From: Rhineura floridana
Lineage: Eukaryota; Chordata; Lepidosauria; Squamata; Rhineuridae
DNA: 64,000 bases
Assembly (NCBI RefSeq): GCF_030035675.1
Contig: NC_084482.1
Span: forward strand, 229,468,943 to 229,532,942
Direction of reading: 5' to 3'
How positions within the stretch are numbered: the stretch's first letter is position 1; each line of letters begins with the position of its first letter. Under the pieces are notes generated by a model that was not told the origin of the DNA, searched no databases, and saw only the letters and a program-made list of their open reading frames with translations. The translations under genes were made by a program, and so were the position numbers. Below, piece after piece: positions 1 through 11,240 of the stretch.

Positions 1-47
1 AAACAGTTCCAGGCTCACTGATGTCCACTATCCATCTTCTTCCACAG

Positions 48-335
48 TCGCTCCTTCATCAACAGTGGTGTGCCCTAGAAATCCGGTGGAACTGGGGGAC
101 CCCAACATCCTCATCTGCTCCGTGGACCGGTTCTCTCCCCCGGTGTTGAACATCACCTGGCTGAAGAACAATGAGGTGGTCTCGCAGGGCATGGAGGAGA
201 CGGACTTCTACCCCAGCGTGGACAACACCTTCTGCAAGTTCTCCTACCTCACCTTTGTCCTGGAGCAGGGGGACTTCTACGTCTGCCAGGTAGAGCACTG
301 GGGCCTCCCCGAGAGGAGGACGGAGAAGATCTGGC
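48..335 (+). CDS. MHC class II alpha chain, alpha2 (Ig C1) exon
   Basis: This exon encodes the membrane-proximal Ig C1 domain of a class II alpha chain, the subunit that pairs with a beta chain to present peptides to CD4 T cells. It is bounded by an acceptor (CCACAG ending at 47) and a donor (GTAAG at 336) and reads open for 96 codons, close to the usual alpha2 exon length, with one base left over for the next exon. Visible family features are the Ig cysteine in LICSVDRF, the N-glycosylation site NITW, the second cysteine in FYVCQVEHWGLPE and the TFCKFSYLTF strand. VEHWGLPE is close to the mammalian DRA motif. The signal-peptide and alpha1 exons lie to the left of the window. It looks functional, and I am confident of the family. 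Confidence 0.95.
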
Positions 336-870
336 GTAAGCTAGATCTGACCTTCTCCCTGCTTTGAAAATCAGAAATCTAGATTCTGAACTCATAAGAA
401 ATACATTCTAAAGATCTGAGCAACTTCAACATGTTTCCTGTTTTGCACAGTTTACTCTGTTTTTGCCAGCTGTAGGGGGAGGAAGGAGCTTGCCTGTCTT
501 CTGAGGTTTCGTGAGATATTGCTACTCATTTCAATTTTCAGGACTAGAGTGTAGTAACTTGTATTTTTTTATAAAGCAAAGATGGTAGTCTCAGAGGGTG
601 ATGAATTCTGTGCCCCCAGATGTCCTTGTGTGTGTTTGCTCACACAGTCCCATCCTGGATAAGGTAAGCAACAAGTAGGCTGTGGGCACCTTTTGGGGCG
701 ACTGAGAGAACATGGCAAGAGGGCCTTTCTTGGGCAGGAAGGTGGCGACGTGGATGCAGCTCAGCTTGGGATTCAGGGGGCAGGTGGAGGGAGGATGGCT
801 CTCTCCTCTGCGAGTGATGGAGGACACACAGGCAAGCTCTCATGCATGGTCCGTTCTTCCTCTCCACCAG
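336..870 (+). other. Intron between class II alpha exons
   Basis: A 535-base intron begins with GTAAGC and ends with a pyrimidine-rich tract and CCACCAG. No repeat or other gene is recognised in it. Splicing is phase 1: one base from the alpha2 exon joins two from the next exon to make a histidine codon. Confidence 0.85.
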
Positions 871-1031
871 ATTCCAAGGAGCTGGCTCTCATTCCCGAGA
901 CGGCCCAGAATGTGCTCTGCGGCCTGAGCATTCTGAGCATTGGCATTCTGGGCATCATCGCTGGCCCCATCATCTTCATCAAAGCCATGAGGATGAAGGA
1001 GGACAGCAACCACCGCAGGGGCCCCATGTGA
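871..1031 (+). CDS. MHC class II alpha chain, connecting peptide, transmembrane and cytoplasmic exon
   Basis: This exon continues the alpha chain. It holds a short connecting peptide (SKELALIPETAQN), a hydrophobic membrane segment with spaced glycines (VLCGLSILSIGILGIIAG and on) of the kind that packs against the beta-chain helix, and a basic tail ending RRGPM before TGA at 1029-1031. Human DRA ends in RRGPL, which together with the alpha2 motif makes a DRA-type assignment likely. The acceptor is CTCCACCAG ending at 870. A consensus donor, GTGAGT, starts at 1028 and overlaps the stop codon, so the true last codon could lie in a further exon. In mammals a separate exon carries most of the 3' UTR. 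No symbol is given because orthology cannot be fixed here. Confidence 0.92.
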
Positions 1032-3535
1032 GTCAGAAAGAGAGATCCCACCCAAGCGAAGTTGCCACAGCATGGAGATGGCAGCCGGCAGAAGAGAGGG
1101 AGCAGCTGGGGGTCCGGGGAGTTGCCAAAGGGGGCTGCCATGCTCTGTGTCAGTGGAAGCATCCGGTAGAGGATGAATGACTCTCAGCAGCCACAGGGGC
1201 TCCCTCACCCAAGAGAAGACCTTCCTCCAGGCCTGCAACCTTCAGCGTTTGGGGACCCACATCTCCAAGGAGCCACACTTACTTTGCATCTAGAATACTT
1301 CCTTCCCAGTGAATGGGAATCACCCTCCAAAGGGCTTTGCCATAGTGTGGGGGGATGGGGATGGGCGTCATCCTGCCCAGAGGATGCTCAGATCTCAGCA
1401 CTGGCCTTTCAGTCTCCTGGGTCACATGTTGAAGGTCACTGAGGGAGCACTTCTCTTGTTTCCAAAGGGAAACAGCCAACAGAGCTCTGTGCCCGATGCT
1501 GGCTGTGTGTCACAACAGGGACCACACCTGGCCTGGCCAGATTTCAGTGTGTTACACTCTTACACGTACAGAGTTTGTCTGCTTTAATCATCCTCTTGCC
1601 ATATTCACCTCTGACTTCTTCAGTGCTGAGTCCCAAGGACTCCTCTCCTGTTGAAGCTAATCAGGATGTGATGAAATATCAGGTTTCACTGAAGGTGCCC
1701 ACAAGTGAGAGCAATGTGTGGGGTGTGGCATGTATGGGCCCTGTGTCCCTAACCTTCACTCCCAAACCTAAATCCTGCAACAATATTTATGTGCCAAGGA
1801 AACCCACATTTTGCTACAAAGACTTTACTTTTTTTACACACCTTTTTCTGCTTCAAAGAACTTTGCTTTTTCAGACGTGCCATGTGACTGAAAAGGGAGA
1901 TTTTATACAGAGATAGTCAGTGGTGGAGGGATGTCTATCCACTAGAAAGACAGGGTGGGGAATGTTAGCCATAAAAACTGGAGGAGAAAAGGGATCTCTG
2001 CAGCCACAAGGTCTAGAAACTTATCTTAAACATTGTTTTTTTTAAAAAAGAGAGAGACATATTCTATTCTGGGTGCCACATGCTACACCAGACACCTGAT
2101 TCCACTAGAGCAAGATTGCAGAGGGGCACCCAGAGGAGGAAATGGCTCCCAGCTAACCAGCCCCTCTCGTTCCCTTCCAGATAACCAAGAAGGAGACAGG
2201 TAGCCCTTTCCTGACGGTTTCTCTGCAGTGCCCTGAAATGCATCTCCCAAGACTTTGTTTCTTCAGTCAGCTGGAAGGACCTGCTACTTGCTTGCCCATG
2301 TGCTCACCTGGCCTGCTCTGCCCTCCCCAAAGCACCCCACTGGCATCAAAAGAGCAACAGAGAGTCGAAGGCTGATGTGGCATCAGTGCATCTGGGGAAC
2401 TCCACGCTGGTGTATTTCAGCATCAGCCAAAGAACTCAGATATGTCATACTTTTAAAAAGATGGTTTCTGCTTGCCATAGGGCAGGATGAGGACCTCTGA
2501 GGGGCATTGTACTGTTCCCATTCACACCCCCCCCTGCAACGTCTCAGATTTTAGTGGGTACTTCCACTTTTTAAAGCCTCATGCCACATTTATTAGAGCA
2601 GAAATGTATTAGTTTCTACAACCGAAGATTAAATGTTTTAGGATGCTATCTTGTCTATGCAATATCAGGTACAGAATGCACACCCCTGGGAGGACCCTGA
2701 CCTAGGAGGGTTAATTCCCGCTCTTTCCATCTGCAGGATGATGCAAGCGAGACCCTCTGCTCGGGTGATGAGGCTGCACAGTGTCCAGGGCAGATTCCTT
2801 GGCTTGGACTTGGGGTGCTAACACTCCCCAGTCATGGGCTCTCCCCATCTGATGCCCAGGGGAGCAGATCTTCCTCCTGGCCCTGTCAGAGGCTGGTATG
2901 TCATATTCTGGAGAGTTGGAGGGGAGGGGGCTTCTTGCCTTGCATTGAGGGCAGCTGCAGGGCACAAGGAGACCCTGTGCCAACAGCCACATTTGCAACA
3001 AAGCGTGGCAATTCATCCACACCACAATCACCCCCATCTCTAGTTTTTGGAGAGAGGCTTCCTCAGTTCTGTGAGCTACACTGCAGTGACCTCAGGTGCT
3101 TGATCCATCGCTGTCTACAGGCCCCAATATCATATTCATCCAGGTACAGAAATGTCTGTCTGAAGTGAAGGCTCTCTTTTCTCCTGCAAAATATTCCAGG
3201 TGGCATCTGCACAATCCAAACTCTGTTGTTCATAGACATGCGCCATGTTTCCAAAAACAATGAATAAAATTCAGATTTTGAGGATGTGTTTTCAGTGGTT
3301 TTAATCTTCTGTGAAGCTCTGAATACATATTGCACATTATAAAGGCAAACCGTTCAGGGAGGAAGCCTGCCTTGCAAACCATGCAAGTTCCTGCACCAAA
3401 CGGAGGTTTCCAGGCTGGACTCATATCACACATGACAAAGCAAGAACATTTGGGACAATTTGAATCAGTCAGGGTAAGGCTGAGAGAGAATGGGTATAAA
3501 ACTGAGGCAGGGGAGCGGGTCAATGGGTGCCAGCA
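1032..3535 (+). other. 3' flank or 3' UTR region of the class II alpha gene
   Basis: No protein gene is recognised in these 2.5 kb. Two features could belong to the alpha-chain transcript: a good acceptor (CTCTTTCCATCTGCAG ending at 2736) that could start a final untranslated exon, and an AATAAA at 3263-3268 followed by a GT-rich stretch. Short reading frames on both strands have no recognisable domain. Confidence 0.4.
2737..3268 (+). other. Candidate last (mostly untranslated) exon with polyadenylation signal
   Basis: The candidate exon starts after the acceptor at 2736 and ends soon after AATAAA at 3263-3268. Mammalian class II alpha genes place much of the 3' UTR in a separate last exon, so the layout fits. 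No transcript evidence is available, so this is inference from two short signals. Confidence 0.3.
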
Positions 3536-3695
3536 AGGTGCATGTCATGTGTCCGTATCATGCATCAAGTGTGGCTTCCCAGGGATTGTTCCTGGGTCTG
3601 GTGCTGTTCAATATCCTCTTTCAACTTCAGGAGAACAAAAGGAGAGGAAACTCTTTGCAAAGGACACAAACTTGCAAGGCACTGCATAGTGGTGA
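3535..3695 (+). mobile_element. Old CR1-like reverse-transcriptase scrap
   Basis: In two frames the sequence recalls the CR1 palm region. One frame gives SQGLFLGLVLFNI, compared with the family's PQGSVLGPVLFNI. The other gives FAKDTNLQG, compared with FADDTKL. The catalytic aspartate pair is lost and the frame changes between the two motifs, so this is a very old dead fragment. Confidence 0.45.
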
Positions 3696-4119
3696 GGGAA
3701 CAAGATTGAAACTGAGATGGCCTCACTCCAAAGTGGTGAGATGGGGGAGGGCCATATCATGGCATTAAGTGGGGGCTGGGGGTGGGTGTTAGAGATCCCA
3801 GCTACGATGATCCCAGCAACTTCTCCCTGGAACTCCACAGCAGATGGGTTGGTCCTCAGAAGTTGGAAGTTTGACAAGTGATGATCCAGAGGAAAAGGGT
3901 GAAGGAGAAAATTGGGGTGGCGTAAACTTTACAAGACTGTTTGCACCTTTGATCTCCCTCTTCCCTGGAGAAATGCCCCTCCTAGCCTGAAGCAGCCTGG
4001 GACGTTCTATGACAATCACAAGTCTTCAGTTTTGCAAAAGCGAAACCTTTTGTTGCCTGTCAGCATATGGTGATTGGTGGCAACACCTGCAATCAGCCCA
4101 AATAAAAGAAACAAGGCAT

Positions 4120-4334
4120 GTGCTGTGCTCATCTTGTTTTAGCAGGGAGGAAGCAACAATATTAAGACAAAAGAGGAAGGCCAAACAAGAGATGGATTGA
4201 TTCCATCAAGGAAGCCACAGACCTGAACTTACAAGTTCTGAACAGGGTGGTTCACGGCAGATGCTCTTGGAGGTCGCTGATTCATAGGGTGGCCATAAGT
4301 TGTAGTCGCCTTGAAGGCACGTAGCAACAATTTT
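4120..4334 (+). mobile_element. BovB-like (RTE clade) LINE 3' end
   Basis: The block ends in GGGTGGCCATAAGTTGTAGTCGCCTTGAAGGCAC followed by a short AACAA tail in broken-up form, which matches the characteristic BovB/RTE 3' terminus also borrowed by squamate SINEs. Upstream, a lysine-rich remnant ends in a stop near 4200. Only the last two hundred bases are present. A BovB-derived SINE tail is the alternative. Confidence 0.6.
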
Positions 4335-4437
4335 CAAGAGGTTTTTAGTGTTTTATAATTTTTTTGCTGCCCTGGGCTCTCTTTGAGAAGAAGGGTGAGA
4401 TATAGATTTAACAAATACTAATTAAATAAAGAGAATG
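4335..4437 (+). repeat. L2-type LINE/SINE 3' tail
   Basis: The sequence GCCCTGGGCTCTCTTTGAGAAGAAGGGTGAGATATAGAT followed by AAAT-type repeats resembles the 3' end shared by squamate L2 LINEs and the SINEs that use them. Similar tails occur near 34,930 and 36,060. Confidence 0.55.
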
Positions 4438-4439
4438 AG

Positions 4440-4692
4440 ACAAACTTCATGGAGAATAAGGCTATCAGTGGCTACTAGCCATAATGGCTCTGTTCTGCCT
4501 CTATAGGCAAGGCAGTATGCTTCCCAATACCAGTTGTTGGAAACTGCAGAAGGGGAGAGTGGTCTAGCCTTCCGGTCCTGCTTGTGGGCTTCCCATTGAG
4601 GCCTCTGGTGGCCTCTGTGAGACCAGGATGCTGCACTAGAAGGGCCACTGGCCTGTTCTAGCAGGGCTCTCATGTACTTACGTTCTGATATT
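4440..4692 (+). mobile_element. CR1 LINE 3' end
   Basis: The block matches the 3' UTR of the CR1 copy at 46,550-46,768. It shares GGCTACTAGCCATAATGGCT, the CTTGTGGGCTTCCC stretch and a terminal GGCCACTGGCCTG with a tail ending in TTCTGAT. The protein-coding part is almost wholly absent, a typical 5'-truncated insertion. Confidence 0.8.
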
Positions 4693-4701
4693 TGTTTAAC
4701 C

Positions 4702-5384
4702 TGTTAGGTCCAAACCCAACACGCGAGCCGCCACTGTCTCCTCAGCTCGCAAACATCCGGGTAAGGTGCGGAGTTGAGTGCAAGATCCACTACCAGAGGC
4801 TAAATAACACACACGCACGATATTTACCTTTGCAAAGGGGTCCCAGTACCTTCAAGCAAGGTGCTATTCAGAAGTGGGAGCCCCGTTTATTGAAAGAGCA
4901 GAGAGTTATATAGTTTCCCCAAAGATAACAGAACTGGGGAGTTCATGCGTCACTACATTCAAGAAAATGGCTAGTCATAGTAATATCAAAACATAAGAAA
5001 TGGGGTGCTTGAGATAAGAATGCTCTCAGACATTCGGTCTTCTACTAGACAAAGTATCAATGTAGATAGCAGGAAAGGGGTGCTTTTAGAATAACAAAGA
5101 AAGGCACATCTTGGTTTCTTTTCAGCTAGGGGTCTACATAGGTATGCGGCCTTGAGATAAGCGGTGCAGTCAGAGGAGAACAGAGAAACAGATATGGGGG
5201 AGGAATAGCTACAGGCAGGGCCATTAAATCACTTTTACATTTAGAGAAAGATAGGGAAGGAAATGAAATCCAGCTAGAACAGGCTTTTATTAATCATGAG
5301 CCACTGGAAGGTTACAGGTCAGGTCACAGGGAAATAAACCGATATTAAAATCATATCAAGTCCAAATACATTTCCATCCTAACA
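4702..5384 (-). mobile_element. Solo LTR, probably of a retrovirus-like element
   Basis: A 683-bp block starts TGTTAGG and ends CCTAACA, a perfect inverted terminal pair with TG...CA ends, and is flanked by the 4-bp direct repeat AACC (4698-4701 and 5385-5388). On the minus strand it holds a TATA-like box and an AATAAA close together. No internal genes are present, so it is read as a solo LTR fossil left by LTR-LTR recombination. Confidence 0.65.
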
Positions 5385-5424
5385 AACCTGAGTATATACA
5401 TTTACTTAAATCACCCAATTTCAA

Positions 5425-7050
5425 TGAGTAATAATGGACAGTGGTCTTAGTGGGAAGAGGATAGCTGCACAAAGCTATAAAATCATGCTAGAAGCCCAAA
5501 TGGGGTCCCCGTGTGTGACTAAAAGACTTTGGGGGGATGATCTACAGATACAAATAGAGGATTACCAATGGGGTGCCCTTTGGTCTGCTAAACCTCTTAA
5601 GTCAGTATCAGTGGCTTTACAGGAGACTTTCCCCCCTCCCGCCTAAATTTGTTATAGGTGCTATTGTATTCCAGTACAGCTCTGTTGAACGGTATCAACA
5701 TTTAGCTCACACTGTCAGAGTGGATGCTGACTTAAGGGTGCCTCTTTCCACCTTTGGAGGACGTGACCGCGCATTGAGTCTTTCAGGATGATGGTCCACA
5801 AGGAATTGGCTGGGGTAACAGGAGAAAGTGTTGCATTTTCAGGGGAATTATTTTGGTTATCGTTATACGAGGGGCGAGATCGGACTGTTACCTTTAAGGA
5901 CTTAGTATCCTTATTACTGATTGCTGCGAGGCAAACAGTTGTTCAAAGATGGAGAGACCTGGAAGGGTTGGACTTTGCAAGCTGGCTAAGGAATATCCAC
6001 ACTGTTGCTCTGATGAAGAAGAATACCCACGACCTGCGTTTTCTACAAGGAGGAGAGCAGGCAGAGACATCCAGTGCCATTTGGTGCAAATGTATAGAAT
6101 CATAGAATAGTAGAGTTGGAAGGGGCCTCTAAGGCCATCAAGTCCAACCCCCTGCTCAATGCAGGAATCCAAATCAAACCATTCCCGACAGATGGCTGTC
6201 CAACTGCCTCTTGAAGGCCTCCAGGGTAGGAGAGCCCACTACCATTCTAGGTCATTGGCTCCATTGTCATATGGCTCTAACAGTTAGGATGTTTTTCCTG
6301 ATGTCCAGTCAAAATCTGGCTTCCTGCAACTTGAGCCCATTATTCCGTGTCCTGCACTCTGGGATGATCGAGAAGAGATCCCGGCCCTCCTCGGTGTAAC
6401 AACCTTTCATGTACTTGAAGAGTGCTATCGTATCTCCCCTCAGTCTTCTCTTCTCCAGGCTGAACATGTCCAGTTCTTTCAGTGTCTCCTCATAGGCCTT
6501 TGTTTCCAGTCCCCTCATCATGTTTGTTGCCCTGCTCTGAACCCGTTCCAGTTTGTCTGCATCCTTCTTGAAGTGCGGAGACCAGAACTGGACACAGCAC
6601 CCAAGATGAGACCTATCCAGTGCTGAATAGAGGAGAACTAATACTTCATGCGATTTGGAAACTATACTTCTGTTAATGCAGCCTAAAATAGCATTTGCCT
6701 TTTTTGCAGCGACATTGCACTGTTGGCTCATATTCAGCTTGTGATCAACGACAGTTCCAGGATCCTTCTCACATGTATTGCATATGCTTCAGAAGATGAT
6801 TTACACTGTTAATTGTCAGCAGCAGCTCAACAGATAATGGTTTCCTTGAAATTGTTTAATTGATTTCTCTTGAATATATTTGATGGTTGAAATTCTAGTA
6901 TAATGCAGAGGGAGGGGGTTGGGGCAACGGTTGTCTGGAGTATTTCTGTATTTCTTATCTCTTCCGTTCTTTTTTGTTTTCTTTTATTTTCTGTACTGCT
7001 TTGTTTATTGATTCATAATAAAAATCAAGAAAATAAATATAAATTGACTT
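5425..7050 (+). mobile_element. L1-clade LINE 3' fragment split by a CR1
   Basis: Pieces of an L1-type ORF2 C-terminus are visible. Near 5480-5650 there is RLWGDDLQIQIEDYQWGALW with KSVSVALQETF, and near 5790-6080 there is LFWLSLYEG..., LLIAARQTVVQRWRD and FASWLRNIHTVALMKKNTHDLR, matching the L1 C-terminal pattern (LLTAAR..., RKWKD, EEWL). The frame changes between blocks. After the CR1 interruption (6097-6775) a T-rich 3' UTR follows and ends in AATAAAAATC repeats near 7030. The family differs from the L1 copies at 41-43 kb and 51-57 kb. Confidence 0.55.
6097..6775 (-). mobile_element. 5'-truncated CR1 LINE with CR1-type octamer 3' end
   Basis: On the minus strand the C-terminal part of CR1 ORF2 is readable for 140 codons (6309-6731), with [46 protein letters not shown] and [20 protein letters not shown]. 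The 3' end (low coordinate) shows the CR1 terminal ATTCTATG/ATTCT repeat and the conserved GTTGGACTTGATGGCC stretch. The element interrupts the L1-type fragment and is therefore younger than it. Confidence 0.9.
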
Positions 7051-7434
7051 AAATGACTTACAGCATTCACTTCACTGTATGTTACTAAAAGATGTTCATT
7101 TACCCTCCGCAGGTACTTTAAGAGTTGGAGGGCACCTTCCCTATTCGTGTGTGTGTGTGTGTGTTACAAATGTAAGTAATCCTTTGGCGACAGGGCGTAG
7201 TAGGAACCTCTGTGCCTGCGCCCTGGATTTGCACAAGGGGCAGAGCCTGCAAGACGTTTGCCCAGAGCGCAGCTGGTATTCAGTCCTCCAGCGGTGGAAG
7301 GAACTGAGCTCTGTTTCCTAGAGAGGCAGGATGTTGTCATGACAATGGGAGGGAGGGAGACAAGAGTGAAGCAAGGAAGCAAACAGGCTTGATTGATTGC
7401 CAAGGAGGAGGAGGAGGAGGAAGGAGGCTGGATC
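7051..7434. other. Unassigned stretch with short GT and GGA microsatellites
   Basis: No gene is recognised. It contains a (GT)n run near 7147-7164 and an imperfect (GGA)n run near 7402-7420, just before the L2 element begins. Confidence 0.5.
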
Positions 7435-9772
7435 GTGATAGCTGATAGGGCTGGTGCTCCTGTCGAAACCCTGGTTGAACTGTGGAATGCACAAATGACC
7501 CGGGCAGTTGACATGATCGCTCCTGTGCGCCCTCTCCTATGCAGAGCTCATGCAGCTCCATGGTTTACTCTGGAGCTGAGAGCGATGGAGCAACATAGGA
7601 GATGGCTTGAGTGCAACTGGAGGCTTACTCCTGACGGATGCAATTATACACTGGTAAGTGCCTATACCAAGTTGTATTTAGGGGCAGTGAGAGCAGCAAA
7701 AAAGCAGTATTTTGCTGACACTATTAGAACATCTATTTGCCGTCCAGCGGAGCTTTTTAAAATTGTCCGAGGACTATTACATTCTGGCCCTAGGGACATG
7801 GTAGCACCATCAGAGGCCCGCTGCAATGCTTTTGTTCGACACTTCCAAGAAAAAATCTTTTGCATCCGTCGGGACTTAGACTCCAACGTTATAACGGTTG
7901 AATCAAATGAGGTATCCGGAACACAGCCTTGTCCTGATTTGTTGGATGAATTTCAGTTGGTGCAGCTTGAGGATGTTGACAAGGTGCTTGGACAGGTTTG
8001 TGCAACCACTTCTGTGCTGGATCCTTGCCCTTCTTGGCTAATAAAAGCTAGCAGGGATGGAACAGTCAGCTGGGCCAGGGAAGTGATTAATGCCTCTCTG
8101 GAGGGGGTTGGTCCCTGGCTGCCTGAAAGAGGTAGTGATGAGACCACTCCTGAAGAGACCTTCCCTGGACCCAGAAAACTATAACAATTACAGGCCGGTA
8201 GCAAATATCCCATTTCTGGGCAAGGTCCTGGAACGAGTGGTTGCGGATCAGCTCCAGACACTCTTGGATGAGACTGATTATCTGGATCCATTTCAATCGG
8301 GTTTCAGGCCCGGTTTTGGCACTGAGACAGCCTTGGTCGCCCTGTATGATGACCTTTGTCGGGAGAAGGACAGGGGGAGTGTAACCCTGTTGATTCTCCT
8401 TGATTTATCAGCGGCTTTTGATACCATCGACCATGGTATCCTTCTGGGGAGACTCTCTGATTTGGGAGTTGGCGGTACTGCTTGGCAGTGGTTCCACTCC
8501 TACTTGGCGGGTCGTCGCCAGAAGGTAGTGCATGGGGAGTACTGCTCGACACCCTGGGTCCTCCAGTATGGAGTTCCGCAGGGGTCAGTTCTATCCCCCA
8601 TGCTTTTCAACATCTACATGAAGCCACTGGGTACAGTCATTAGGAGTTTTGGAGTGCGTTGTCACCAGTATGCTGATGACACGCAGCTCTACTTCTCCTT
8701 TTCATCTTTTTCAGGTGAGGCTGTCGATGTGCTGAATCGGTGCCTGGTTGCGACAATGGACTGGATAAGAGCTAATAAACTGAGGCTCAATCCAGACAAG
8801 ACTGAAATGCTGTTAGTGGGTGGTTCTTCTGACCAGATGATGGATGTGCGACCGGTTCTGGATGGGGTTGCACTCCCCCTGCAAGAGCAGATTCGTAGCT
8901 TGGGCATTCTTTTCGAACCATCCTTGTCACTTGAGGCTCAGGTAGCCTCGGTGGCACGGAATGCTTTTTACCAACTTCGGTTGGTGGCCCAGCTACGCCC
9001 CTATCTGGACAGAGACAACCTTGCTTCAGTCATTCACGCTCTGGTAACTTCTAAATTGGATTACTGTAATGCACTCTACGTGGGGCTACCTCTGAAGACG
9101 GTTCGGAAACTGCAGCTCGTGCAAAATGCAGCAGCCAGATTGTTAACTGGGACCAGGAGGTCCGAACATATAACACCGATTCTGGCCCGCTTGCACTGGC
9201 TGCCTATTTGTTTCTGGGCCCAATTCAAGGTGTTGGTTTTAACCTATAAAGCCTTACACAGCATGGGACCACAATACCTGCTGGAACGCCTCTCCCGATA
9301 TGAACCTACCCGTACACTCCGATCAATATCGAAGGCCCTCCTCCGGGCACCTACTCAGAGAGAAGCTCGGAGGGTAGCAACAAGAAAAAGGGCCTTCTCA
9401 GTGGTGGCCCCCGAGTTATGGAATAATCTCCCCCTTGAAGTACGCCTGGCGCCAACGTTAATATCCTTTCGGCGCCAGGTTAAAACGTTCCTCTTCTCCC
9501 AGGCATTTTAAATTTTAAATTTAAATTTTGAAATAAAAATCTTAAATTTAATTTAATTATGTAACCATTTTTAATCATTTAATCATTCTACACCATTGCA
9601 TTTGTATTTACACTCTATTTTTAGCATTTAGTATATTAGTATTTTAATGTTTAGTATTTTCTGAGTTTCTAAATTGTATCTTGATGTTTTATTCTGTTGT
9701 GAACCACCCAGAGAGCTTCGGCTATGGGGCGGTATAGAAATCTAATCATAATTAAAAATAATAAATAAATCG
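7435..9772 (+). mobile_element. L2-clade LINE, 5'-truncated
   Basis: The element starts in the segment between endonuclease and reverse transcriptase and runs to its 3' UTR (GAACCACCCAGAGAGCTTCGGC...GGCGGTATAGAAAT) and an AATAAAT tail. Its sequence follows the L2 at 30.8-33.1 kb throughout. The coding part is open from 7393 to about 8130, then changes frame by one, and is open again to 9511. Reverse-transcriptase motifs are intact: NYRPVANIPFLGKVLERVV, LILLDLSAAFDTIDH, YGVPQGSVLSPMLFNIYMK and the catalytic YADD near 8672. The C-terminus has the L2-type LDYCNALYVGLPLKTVRKLQ and QNAAARLLTG. A single frameshift and loss of the endonuclease make it dead. Confidence 0.9.
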
Positions 9773-10240
9773 TGGCGAGTACTCAAGACAAAGAGAGAGG
9801 TGCAGCAGTGGGGCTGAGAAAGGGTCAGGAGTTTGCCTTTGGGGGGAGAAAAGAGGGGGAGATCCTCCCCCCACATCTCCCCCGGGAATTCATGGGGGGG
9901 AGTCGCATGCATGCAACCCAGCTGCAACATTGGGGGCCGAACAGCTGCAGTGCTTCCATTGCACGATCCTCGTTGAAGCGCCCCAGGTGTTGGGGCTAAG
10001 AAAGCCGGCCTACCTCACTGGGCTGCTGTGTGAGGACAAAAGGGGAGCAGGAGCAGGTGTTCCCTCCTCCCAAACGCCTTGGAGAAGAAAGCAGATTTAA
10101 AACAAGAGTAAGCAAGCGAATAAGTGAGCAATATTTTCCCCACATCCAAACGGGGGCTGTTTTATTGTCCATTCTGTCCACAGTATGTTTCTGTGAGCCC
10201 ATTTCTGCACTGCGGTAGTTCCTGGGAGGAAACACACTTT
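9773..10240. other. Intergenic, nothing recognised
   Basis: A purine-rich, moderately GC-rich stretch with no domain or repeat that I can name. Confidence 0.4.
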
Positions 10241-10244
10241 TTGT

Positions 10245-10305
10245 AGAATCATAGAGTTGAAGGGGCCTGTAAGACCATCCAGCCGAACCCCCAGCTCAGT
10301 GCTTA
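10245..10305 (-). mobile_element. CR1 3'-end scrap
   Basis: About 60 bases, AGAATCATAGAGTTGAAGGGGCCTGTAAGACCATCC onward, match the reverse complement of the CR1 3' terminus also seen at 6097-6160. Confidence 0.75.
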
Positions 10306-10309
10306 CCCT

Positions 10310-10780
10310 CTCCCCCAAATGTACTTGGCCTCTTCTTCTGGTCTCCTCAAACCTCCCCCACATTGTAGATTCTCTCTCTCTCTCACTCACTCACTAGGAC
10401 AATTATTTCCCTGCTTTCCTGACCTTACAACCTCGTTGCTGCTGCTGAAGGTTGGGGAGGGGGAGATCAGCCTCCATTTCCCACTCTGGGGCCCTTGGAG
10501 GACAGTCTGAATAAACATGTGTGGCCAGCAAATAAGCTCAACTCAGTCGTCCAAACTGCAGCCCTGTGAGGTAGGCAAGAGTGGTGTCAGCCTCCTGCTT
10601 TGCGCCCGAACTGCTCACTTTAGAGAAGAAGCCAGTTTTATTTCTTTCATTATAAATTAATGATCAGGAAGTCATTTACTTGAAGAATTGGGAAGAGTGG
10701 CCATGGATGACATTATTGAAAATTGGCTGCATTTTTGTGAGCTTTGTGGAAACAGAGAAAGGTGCCTTATGTTGACTTGG
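10310..10780. other. Intergenic, nothing recognised
   Basis: No gene or named repeat is seen. A short (CT)n run lies near 10,372-10,390. Confidence 0.35.
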
Positions 10781-10784
10781 TCCA

Positions 10785-10925
10785 CCTAGCTCAGAATTGT
10801 CTGCACTGAGTGGCAGCTGCTGTCCCGGGTTTCAAGCAGGGAGCCTTTCCCAGTCCTGCCTGGAGATGCTGCTGAGAATTGAACCCAGGACTTTTTGCAT
10901 GCAAGGCAGATATCCTTCACCTAAA
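10785..10925 (+). repeat. Possible SINE-like relic
   Basis: The run from CCTAGCTCAGAATTGTCTGCACTGA through TTGAACCCAGGACTTTTTGCATGCAAGGCAGAT resembles a dispersed squamate repeat with a tRNA-like tail (GGGATTGAACC... GCTCTACC). It lacks a clear end and a target duplication, so the call is tentative. Confidence 0.35.
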
Positions 10926-11240
10926 TGGCTGTGTAGAGAAGTTTTGGATTTGAGGCTAAAGTTTTGCTCTTTTGGGGAATGGGTCAAGGTAAATGCCCTT
11001 TCTGCTTACGGCGTCCACAGCCCTCCAGTTTCAAAACCAGCTGTGGGAAACCTTTCTGGCTGTGCGGGCTGGATCCTTACTGGGCCCTCGCCTCAGGATC
11101 CAACTCGGACACGTGGGAGGAGCTCTTTGAATGCTGTGAATGATTCAAGCACACCCTGTTGCCCTTCGCCTTTCGAGCTGGACACAAAGGTCTGTGCGGA
11201 AGAGGCCGTCTCTTGAGCAGAGGGCATGTTCTTCTTCCAG

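Noticed and set aside
773-1238. Antisense frames over the class II transmembrane exon
   Set aside because: They mirror the real exon and its intron. No homology of their own.
7393-9511. Host gene with reverse-transcriptase homology
   Set aside because: It ends in an L2 3' UTR and AAAT tail and matches the other L2 copies; it is a LINE.
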